A DNA stretch of 10,287 nucleotides, from the NCBI GenBank assembly GCA_002366675.1, contig DFBO01000164.1:1-10287 (forward strand), given 5' to 3'. Position 1 is the stretch's first letter. The number at the start of each line of letters is the position of its first letter. The position numbers and the translations under genes were made by a program. This document shows, piece after piece, positions 5,118 through 10,287 of this stretch. The notes under the pieces are model-generated. The model had not been told where the DNA came from and made no database searches. It saw only the letters and a list, made by a program, of their open reading frames with translations. Origin of the DNA: Flavobacteriaceae bacterium UBA3078 (GTDB taxonomy: Bacteria > Bacteroidota > Bacteroidia > Flavobacteriales > Flavobacteriaceae).

Positions 5118-5711
5118 ATGAACAGAATTCTATTAGGTTTCATACTTCTTATTAGCATGAGTTGTAGCACAAAAAGCCAAGAGTCAGATAAAGCTATAGC
5201 CTCAATTGAAGAAGATATGATTCCATCTAATGTAAACCTACCATTAAACCCATTTGAAATTATATCTGCAAAAGAGCCTTATAGTCCACATAGTCCTTAT
5301 CATTTAGATTTTAAAATTAAAAATGCAGAAGACAATTCTAAACAATTAGTGGTTTTTATAACCTTAAAAGGGGATTCGTATTTTGTATCTCCAAATGCTA
5401 ATGGAGATTTTAAAGGACGATTTAGTATGACTATAGATGAAAATAGCAATCTTGAAGTTGAAGGTGATATTATTGAAATACCAAAATCAGTTGAAGAAAC
5501 AGATACACATCATCATGTAAATGGAACAGTAAAGTGGGTTAAAGAAAATACAACTTATAAACTTCCATTAAAGGTCATGACTAAAAAAGACTTTGAAGCA
5601 ACTGGAATTATAAAATTCACCATTGAACCTCGTTGTACTTTTGAAGAAATTCCATTTTTAATAAGTCAGAAATCTGGAGAACTATCTGTAAAACTAAATG
5701 GAGGTTGTTAA
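5118..5711 (+). CDS. Small predicted lipoprotein of unknown function
   Basis: A 197-residue protein starting with a type II signal peptide: MNRILLGFILLISMSC, with the lipidated Cys at 16 followed by STKSQES, a polar linker typical of Bacteroidota lipoproteins. The mature part is acidic and beta-rich, with no domain that I recognise. It contains a His cluster (THHHVNG, about residue 134-140) and two late Cys, 173 (EPRC) and 197 (the last residue), which could form a disulfide closing the C-terminal segment. It would be anchored to the periplasmic side of a membrane or exported. It is divergently transcribed from the membrane winged-helix regulator and has its own terminator, so it is a monocistronic gene and a natural candidate target or partner of that regulator (inference). 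The start follows an A/T-rich leader with no Shine-Dalgarno, as usual in this group. Confidence 0.85.
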   Translation: MNRILLGFILLISMSCSTKSQESDKAIASIEEDMIPSNVNLPLNPFEIISAKEPYSPHSPYHLDFKIKNAEDNSKQLVVFITLKGDSYFVSPNANGDFKGRFSMTIDENSNLEVEGDIIEIPKSVEETDTHHHVNGTVKWVKENTTYKLPLKVMTKKDFEATGIIKFTIEPRCTFEEIPFLISQKSGELSVKLNGGC

Positions 5712-5722
5712 TTATTTCCTAC

Positions 5723-5757
5723 AAAAAAAGCAGTCTTAATAATAGACTGCTTTTTTT
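5723..5757. terminator. Bidirectional terminator between the lipoprotein and intradiol-like genes
   Basis: A perfect 14-bp stem, arms 5723-5736 (A-run then GCAGTCT) and 5744-5757 (AGACTGC then T-run), around a 7-nt loop. It sits 11 nt after the lipoprotein stop and 21 nt from the stop of the opposing gene, so it serves both. Confidence 0.94.
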
Positions 5758-5778
5758 ATGTTTATCTACTAAAGACTA

Positions 5779-6396
5779 TTATTGATTATCATCTTTTAGA
5801 ACAATGTTATGTGTTGCAACAAACATATCTTCTTTTTTTAAGGTTGTAAGAATGCTGTGAACATCTTTCTTCTTTAATTTTTTACGACATGCTTTTGTTA
5901 AAAAAGGATCGTCGTTAAAAATCAACGTGTTTAATTTATATTCTGGTTTACCAGATTCTTTAACTATTGGATGTATGTGTCTTAATTCTTTACTATGTCT
6001 ATAAGATCCTGGGATAAAAGTGTAAAATGTATATTGACCATTAGCGTCTGTTTTTATCCAAGCTCTATGCTCTACATAACGTTTATTGTTCTCAAATTTT
6101 AAATTGTATTCACCTTCCTCGTTTGGCTGTTCAATATAAACAATAACATTCTCTGCTGGAGTTATGCCATCACTTTTAAAGATAGTTCCAGTAATTTTTA
6201 ACTTGCTTTCTTGAGAGTCAAATCCAGGAATCGTGTCTGTATTGTTTAAGTGCTTTTCAGAATAATCGTATATAGGACTTCTAGTCTTATAGTCAAAAGG
6301 AATTTCTTCCAAAACATCGGCAGAATCTTGTGCAATTAATTCGCTAAACGAACTAAAAAAACTTGAGATACAAAGAATAAAAATGAACTTTTTCAT
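5779..6396 (-). CDS. Exported protein related to intradiol ring-cleavage dioxygenases
   Basis: A 205-residue protein with a Sec signal peptide (1-22, ending SELIA, before QDS). The remainder matches the beta-sandwich core of intradiol dioxygenases, which open catechol rings with non-haem Fe(III): ITGTIFKSDGITPAENVIVYI (68-88, the usual G-V-DG-P-A-V strand), then GEYN, then KTDANGQYTFYTFIPGSY (115-132) and HIH (140-142), and NDDPF near 161-165. The expected iron ligands are Tyr132 in PGSY, His140 and His142; the other Tyr is probably Tyr107 in NKRY, less certain. Typical cytoplasmic catechol dioxygenases are longer, carry an N-terminal dimerisation domain and have no signal peptide, so this is a member of the exported branch whose substrate is unknown. 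There is no aromatic catabolism gene nearby. It follows the glutathione peroxidase gene on the same strand after 135 nt, so co-transcription is possible but not shown. Confidence 0.82.
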   Translation of the reverse strand: MKKFIFILCISSFFSSFSELIAQDSADVLEEIPFDYKTRSPIYDYSEKHLNNTDTIPGFDSQESKLKITGTIFKSDGITPAENVIVYIEQPNEEGEYNLKFENNKRYVEHRAWIKTDANGQYTFYTFIPGSYRHSKELRHIHPIVKESGKPEYKLNTLIFNDDPFLTKACRKKLKKKDVHSILTTLKKEDMFVATHNIVLKDDNQ

Positions 6397-6446
6397 GGGG
6401 CTTTACTTATATAATTCGCTTAAAACTATATAATTAGAGCTATTGC

Positions 6447-6466
6447 TTCATAATAAATCTTATGAA
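6447..6466. repeat. 7-bp inverted repeat upstream of the intradiol-like gene
   Basis: TTCATAA (6447-6453) and TTATGAA (6460-6466) are perfect reverse complements around a 6-nt spacer, about 50 nt before the start codon. This could be an operator; a chance palindrome in AT-rich DNA is equally possible. On the minus strand AACTTTTG (6501-6508) resembles a -7 box with one mismatch but has no well-placed -33 partner. Confidence 0.3.
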
Positions 6467-6531
6467 CTATAAAATTTTACGATGAAATGAAAAAAAAGGA
6501 CAAAAGTTTCGATGAATGACATTAAAAATAA

Positions 6532-7020
6532 TTAATCCATATTCAAAAGATTGACAATTTTATTACTCATTGGTTTAGTTATAGAATAATAGTAATCTAT
6601 AAGTTGTCCTTTTTCATTAATCAGATATTTTTGAAAATTCCATTTCACAGAAGAATTACTTACACCATTCAACTCCTTTTTAGTTAGCCAAGCATATAAT
6701 GGATGCTGTTTTTCTCCTTTAACATCTATCTTTTCGGTCATTAAAAATGTAACGCCATAATTTAGTTTACAAAACGACTGTATTTGGATAGCAGTTCCTG
6801 GCTCCTGTCCTCCAAACTGATTACATGGCACACCAATAACTACCAGCTTATCTTTGTATGCATCATATAATTCCTCTAATCCTTTATATTGACTAGTAAA
6901 GCCACATTCTGAAGCCGTATTAACAATAAGGATTTTCTTTCCATTAAAATCACTAAGATTTATTGGTTCTCCAGTTAAGCTATTAATCGAAATATCGTAA
7001 ATACTTTGAGTAGATTGCAT
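6532..7020 (-). CDS. Glutathione peroxidase family protein (thioredoxin-dependent, Cys type)
   Basis: A 162-residue thioredoxin-fold peroxidase that reduces hydrogen peroxide and organic hydroperoxides. The catalytic tetrad is complete: Cys39 in NTASECGFTSQY, Gln72 in CNQFGGQEPG, and Trp127 and Asn128 in VKWNFQKYLI. Cys replaces selenocysteine, as in bacterial BtuE and plant enzymes. Cys84 in SFCKLNYGVTF is in the place of the resolving Cys, which predicts that thioredoxin and not glutathione is the reductant. Length and gap-free alignment agree with the BtuE/GPx family. No signal peptide is present, since MQSTQSIYDIS leads straight into the first strand, so it acts in the cytoplasm. It is read away from the M23 peptidase gene across an A/T-rich gap; I find no clear -7 box for it. 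A 6-bp hairpin TTACTT/AAGTAA (7040-7055) lies 19 nt upstream of the start. Confidence 0.95.
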   Translation of the reverse strand: MQSTQSIYDISINSLTGEPINLSDFNGKKILIVNTASECGFTSQYKGLEELYDAYKDKLVVIGVPCNQFGGQEPGTAIQIQSFCKLNYGVTFLMTEKIDVKGEKQHPLYAWLTKKELNGVSNSSVKWNFQKYLINEKGQLIDYYYSITKPMSNKIVNLLNMD

Positions 7021-7388
7021 CTGTTTATTTGGTTTGTTATTACTTGAAAAAGTAAATAGTGTTAAAAAGATAATATATATGATCCCTATATATTTATGTT
7101 TAACTATTCATAGCGTGAAATTAGATAAATTATATATAATAATCACTCCATTAGTTATACACTTTAACTATAGTCTATATATATTGTTAAATTTTTTGAA
7201 TAAACTAAAATAATAACATGTTGATATTATGATGTTTATGGGTAAATAAATTACATAAAATGTTAAATTTAGTCATAAATTGACTTCAAATTGAAATGTT
7301 TTGTGCATTTAATCGTTTTTTTTACTATTTTCGTCCATTAATTTTTTTTATTAAAATTAATGCATTAAGAGAATTGATTTGTAATTTT
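7021..7388. other. Divergent intergenic region, gpx / M23 peptidase
   Basis: About 370 nt without a gene, very A/T-rich, with several alternating TATATA tracts. It holds the predicted promoter of the peptidase at its right end. A hairpin TTTAAC/GTTAAA (7163-7168 with 7186-7191) followed by T residues is present but weak. An ORF can be extended back to ATG 7296, but that lies upstream of the predicted transcription start. I see nothing else of note. Confidence 0.6.
7301..7333 (+). promoter_or_regulatory. Predicted promoter of the M23 peptidase gene
   Basis: TTG at 7301-7303 and TATTTTCG at 7326-7333 (one base off TAnnTTTG) are 22 nt apart, within the range for Bacteroidota primary-sigma promoters. 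Transcription from about 7340 gives a leader of some 50 nt to the ATG at 7389 and excludes the upstream in-frame ATG at 7296. Confidence 0.45.
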
Positions 7389-8312
7389 ATGAAAACACTT
7401 TTTAGTCTATTAGTATTTTGTATTCCTTTTATAATTATAGGACAAAACTCACCTTCCGTAAATTCAGATCCGAAACTTTTAAATCTTATTGAAGAATATA
7501 GCACAATTGTAAACGAAGATGATAACAACATATTTTCAGCTGCAACTAAAAAGGAGAATGTCGTTGATATTACTGCTGAGTTTTGGGATACAGATCACGT
7601 GAAGATTGATTATAATCAAGATGTTCAATTTCCTATAAACATTCAGTTTAAAGATTCTGCATACGCCTCTCCTATTTCTCGTAATAAAGTAGTTACTTCT
7701 CGTTATGGATGGAGAAAAGGTAGACCACATAAAGGTATTGATATCGATTTGATTACTGGAGATAGTTTATTCGCAATGTTTGATGGTGTAGTTCGTATAG
7801 CAGATTATAGCTCTGGTCATGGCAGAACAGTCGTGGTTAGACATTTTAATGGTCTTGAAACGCTTTATGCTCATTTATCACGTTATGGAGTTAAAGAAAA
7901 CGATACCGTTTTTGCTGGATCTTATTTAGGTAAAGGTGGTACATCTGGAAATGCTAGAGGTAGCCATTTACATTTAGAGATGAATTATAAAGGTGTTGCA
8001 GTAAATCCTGAATACCTTCTTAACTTTAACGATGAAAATAAGATTCGATCTCAAGAAATTTGGATAACAAAAGCCTGGACACGTCCAGAACTTCATAATA
8101 GCAAAAGACAAAGTAAATTAGAATTGTTTTCTACCGAAGAAGAAGTTATAGCTGATTTAAACAAACCTGCACGTATGTACATTGTTAAAAAAGGTGATAC
8201 TTTATCTAGAATATCTTCAAGAAATAATACAACTATTGCAGCTATCTGTAGCAGTAATAATATGAGGAGGAACAGTACATTACGTATTGGTCAAAAACTG
8301 ATTATTGAATAG
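7389..8312 (+). CDS. Secreted M23 family metallopeptidase with C-terminal LysM domain
   Basis: A 307-residue cell-wall hydrolase that cuts peptide cross-bridges of peptidoglycan. I start it at ATG 7389, where a clear signal peptide begins (MKTLFSLLVFCIPFIIIGQ); the 31 residues available upstream from ATG 7296 would bury it. The M23 (LytM) domain covers about 100-212: SRYGWR, then H114-K-G-I-D118-I-D, YAHLS with His162, and GSHLHLEM with His195. Zinc ligands H114, D118 and H195 and catalytic His162 are all present, so the enzyme should be active rather than a degenerate activator of the EnvC kind. A linker of about 50 residues leads to one LysM motif (263-306, YIVKKGDTLSRISSRNNT to LRIGQKLIIE), which binds the glycan strands. 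It is probably periplasmic, acting in growth or division. It is monocistronic and meets the arsenite exporter gene tail to tail. Confidence 0.95.
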   Translation: MKTLFSLLVFCIPFIIIGQNSPSVNSDPKLLNLIEEYSTIVNEDDNNIFSAATKKENVVDITAEFWDTDHVKIDYNQDVQFPINIQFKDSAYASPISRNKVVTSRYGWRKGRPHKGIDIDLITGDSLFAMFDGVVRIADYSSGHGRTVVVRHFNGLETLYAHLSRYGVKENDTVFAGSYLGKGGTSGNARGSHLHLEMNYKGVAVNPEYLLNFNDENKIRSQEIWITKAWTRPELHNSKRQSKLELFSTEEEVIADLNKPARMYIVKKGDTLSRISSRNNTTIAAICSSNNMRRNSTLRIGQKLIIE

Positions 8313-8321
8313 CAAGTTTCT

Positions 8322-9359
8322 TTAAACATAATATTTCTTTCGCAACCAAAAAGCCACACGAACCAAGATAATTAAAGCTGGTACTTCAACCAATGGGCCA
8401 ATAACTCCTGCAAAAGCTTGTCCAGAATTCAGCCCGAAAACTGCAATAGCTACTGCAATGGCTAATTCGAAGTTATTTCCTGCTGCTGTAAATGCTATGG
8501 CTGCATTTTTATCATAAGTGGCTCCTAAAGCCTTGCTTACAAAAAAGCCAATTAAAAACATGATGGCAAAGTAAATTAATAATGGAATTGCTATGATTAA
8601 TACATCCATAGGAATTTCTACTATTAATTCTCCTTTAAGTGAAAACATCACAACAATTGTAAACAAAAGAGCGATTAAGGTTATTGGTGAAATTCTTGGA
8701 ATAAACACTTCATTATACCAAGTTTCTCCTTTCAATTTCACTAAAATCTTTCGACTTAAAAAGCCTAATAAAAATGGAATTCCTAAATAAACAGCCACAC
8801 TTTCTGCAATAGTAGCAATAGAGATATCTACAATAGCGCCTTCAAAACCAAAATAAGGAGGTAAAACAGTTATAAAAATCCAGGCATAAAAACTATAAGC
8901 AAATACTTGAAAGATGCTGTTTAAAGCTACCAGACCAGCTCCATACTCGCTACTACCTTCAGCTAAATCATTCCAGACCAAAACCATAGCAATACATCTA
9001 GCCAAACCAATTAAGATCAAGCCAACCATATATTCTGGATAATCTTGTAGAAAAGTGATGGCTAAAATAAACATCAATACTGGACCAATAATCCAATTTA
9101 AAACTAATGAAATTGAAAGGATTTTGACATCCTTAAATATTTTTGGCAATAACGCATAATTCACTTTTGCTAAAGGTGGATACATCATTAAAATTAATCC
9201 AATGGCAATAGGAATGTTTGTTGTTCCACTGCTAAAAGAATTGATATAATTAGGAACCGAAGGCATTAAATAACCAACACCTACTCCAATTGCCATGGCA
9301 ATAAAAATCCAAAGTGTTAAATAACTATCTAGAAAACTTAGTTTTTTGGTTGATGACAT
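8322..9359 (-). CDS. arsB: Arsenite efflux transporter, ACR3 family
   Basis: A 345-residue inner-membrane carrier with about ten transmembrane segments that expels arsenite (As(III)), and in some members antimonite, driven by the proton gradient. It belongs to the ACR3 family, not the unrelated E. coli-type ArsB, although the same symbol is used. Diagnostic features are LTLWIFIAMAIGVGVGY (15-31), the block GLARCIAMVLVWN (118-130) with the essential Cys122, and the late helix AFTAAGNNFELAIAVAIAVFG with the conserved Glu. Length is normal for ACR3 (340-400). Its start is 3 nt after the arsenate reductase stop, so the two are translationally coupled or at least co-transcribed. It is the last gene of the operon in this window and ends only 9 nt from the convergent peptidase stop, with no hairpin terminator visible. 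Confidence 0.97.
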   Translation of the reverse strand: MSSTKKLSFLDSYLTLWIFIAMAIGVGVGYLMPSVPNYINSFSSGTTNIPIAIGLILMMYPPLAKVNYALLPKIFKDVKILSISLVLNWIIGPVLMFILAITFLQDYPEYMVGLILIGLARCIAMVLVWNDLAEGSSEYGAGLVALNSIFQVFAYSFYAWIFITVLPPYFGFEGAIVDISIATIAESVAVYLGIPFLLGFLSRKILVKLKGETWYNEVFIPRISPITLIALLFTIVVMFSLKGELIVEIPMDVLIIAIPLLIYFAIMFLIGFFVSKALGATYDKNAAIAFTAAGNNFELAIAVAIAVFGLNSGQAFAGVIGPLVEVPALIILVRVAFWLRKKYYV

Positions 9360-9362
9360 TTA

Positions 9363-9974
9363 TTATAATTTAATTTTTGAAAAAATAGAATACATTTCTG
9401 TTGCTATTTGCAAACTTCGATTCTCATATACTTCTGCTTGCATTGGAGTATCATCTGAAACCTTTGGGTCATCAAAAGTTAATGGTATTCTAACATCAGC
9501 ATTTGGTATAAAGGGACAATTAGCATCAGCTTCAGAACAGGTTAATATAGCTGCAAAGTCTGAACTTGGGTTAAAATTATCATCATACGTTTTAGAAAAC
9601 CCTAATATTGGTTGTCTATTTGGGCTATGCTTTATTGCATAGATAGAATTAGAACCTTCAACTAAAGTTTGAAAAATAAATCCCTGATTCCTTAAGGTTT
9701 TAGCTGTCATTCGAAACATAGCTGTTGCTTCTGTTCCTCCAGAATAACAAGTAACGTGAGGAATTTTAAAATATGTTGCCATTGTTTGTGCCCAAACCTG
9801 AGACAAATGACTACGTCTTGAGTTATGTGTACAGATAAAATTTAAGTTAACATCCTCGTTATTATCAACTTTCTCTTGTATATATTTTGTGAATTGTTGA
9901 TGAATTTCTTCTCGACCATCTCTAATTTTTGAAAGATCCAATAAACTAATAATATCTTCAATCTTTTTATACAT
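9363..9974 (-). CDS. arsC: Thiol-type arsenate reductase (low-molecular-weight tyrosine phosphatase fold)
   Basis: A 203-residue cytoplasmic enzyme that reduces arsenate to arsenite for export by the next gene. The CX5R loop is CTHNSRRS (Cys48 to Arg54), the nucleophile and anion-binding loop of the LMW-PTP fold. Two further Cys, 146 and 153 in LTCSEADANCPFIP, match the Cys82/Cys89 relay of the S. aureus pI258 ArsC, and FDDPK (167-171) supplies the Asp general acid. This Cys triad argues for thioredoxin-coupled reduction, not a plain phosphatase. Differences from pI258 ArsC are a longer N-terminus (about 40 residues before the P-loop), a long insertion after LRNQGF, and Arg where the loop of the S. 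aureus enzyme has a Cys. It is often annotated simply as a protein-tyrosine-phosphatase. It lies 28 nt after the Cys-rich gene and 3 nt before the exporter gene. Electron donor choice is inferred. Confidence 0.9.
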   Translation of the reverse strand: MYKKIEDIISLLDLSKIRDGREEIHQQFTKYIQEKVDNNEDVNLNFICTHNSRRSHLSQVWAQTMATYFKIPHVTCYSGGTEATAMFRMTAKTLRNQGFIFQTLVEGSNSIYAIKHSPNRQPILGFSKTYDDNFNPSSDFAAILTCSEADANCPFIPNADVRIPLTFDDPKVSDDTPMQAEVYENRSLQIATEMYSIFSKIKL

Positions 9975-10002
9975 AACATCAACTATTTTATTAATTTTTT
10001 AA

Positions 10003-10287
10003 TTAACAGCAACCAGATTCAGGTGTACAACAAGATGCATCTTGTAATTCTGAAATTTTTACGTTTGGTTTAACTTCAGGAATCCCACATTTGCTTTTTG
10101 CCAAACAATCAGTTTGTTTATTAGTCAATATAAAATTTTTGCCATCAAAGTCTAAACCATGTTTTCCTATGGTTTCTCCTTGATACTCTACTTCAATCTC
10201 TAAATCTGGTAATTCTAAAACACGTTCAGATAATTCTATAATATGAACCAATTTTTCTGGATGCAATCTATGATCATAATCGTTTTC
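10003..10287 (-). CDS. DUF6428-like Cys-rich protein of the arsenic operon (5' end off window)
   Basis: The C-terminal 94 codons are visible, and the frame stays open to the right edge (ENDYDHRLHPEKLV...), so the gene starts beyond the window; the TTG at 10264-10266 is not a convincing start. The sequence contains HPEKLVHIIELSERVLELPDLEIEVEYQGETIGKHGLDF (given here only as landmarks: EIEVEYQGETIG and LDFDGKNF), then CLAKSKCGIP, and a tail DASCCTPESGCC with four Cys in two pairs. I recognise this as the DUF6428 type found beside arsR and arsC genes in Flavobacteriia; its biochemical role is not established. Six Cys in the visible part make binding of As(III) or another soft metal a reasonable guess. 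It is the first of three co-oriented genes here, and an arsR-type regulator is expected further upstream. It is read into arsC after 28 nt. Confidence 0.85.
   Translation of the reverse strand, partial: ENDYDHRLHPEKLVHIIELSERVLELPDLEIEVEYQGETIGKHGLDFDGKNFILTNKQTDCLAKSKCGIPEVKPNVKISELQDASCCTPESGCC

Noticed and set aside
7296..7388. N-terminal extension of the M23 peptidase from ATG 7296
   Set aside because: It would place 31 residues before a clear signal peptide and lies upstream of the predicted transcription start.
9346..9642. Plus-strand ORF of 98 residues
   Set aside because: Antisense to arsC and the start of the ACR3 gene, both of which have all key residues.

Overview
The window reads as chromosomal DNA of a marine-type Flavobacteriaceae (Bacteroidota). 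It is AT-rich, and several starts are preceded by Bacteroidota-style -7 boxes (TAnnTTTG) and not by Shine-Dalgarno sequences. Protein content also fits: a flavobacterial-style membrane regulator with a C-terminal winged helix, a small CspA and a DUF6428-type arsenic-operon protein. I cannot name genus or species from sequence alone.

Layout, left to right. (1) 1-726, minus: the N-terminal 242 codons of a type I restriction-modification methyltransferase (HsdM), running off the left edge. (2) 727-1790: about 1 kb without a gene but rich in structure: a G/C-rich block, 11-bp tandem TTCGGGTTTA repeats, a bulged hairpin, an 18-bp tandem repeat and a leader hairpin. (3) 1791-2591, plus: a protein of unknown function, visibly richer in G+C than its neighbours, closed by a strong terminator. 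(4) 2843-3718, plus: rlmF (23S rRNA m6A1618 methyltransferase), converging on cspA (3793-3984, minus) across a shared terminator. (5) 4123-5007, minus: a membrane-anchored winged-helix regulator, divergent from a small lipoprotein gene (5118-5711, plus). Their 110-nt gap carries three TGAC repeats. (6) 5779-6396 and 6532-7020, both minus: an exported protein resembling intradiol dioxygenases and a thioredoxin-type glutathione peroxidase. (7) 7389-8312, plus: a secreted M23 peptidase with a LysM domain. (8) 8322-10287, minus: part of an arsenic resistance operon, read as DUF6428-like protein (cut by the right edge), thiol-type arsenate reductase, then ACR3 arsenite exporter.

How they work together. 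The arsenic genes form one clear pathway: arsenate is reduced to arsenite by the ArsC-like protein and arsenite is expelled by ACR3, with a Cys-rich accessory protein upstream. The regulator and the divergent lipoprotein look like a small envelope-signalling unit (inference). HsdM is a defence gene, and next to it lies the structured non-coding block plus the unknown protein, which is the least explained part of the window. The remaining genes are housekeeping or stress functions: rRNA modification, cold-shock RNA chaperone, peroxide removal and cell-wall hydrolysis.
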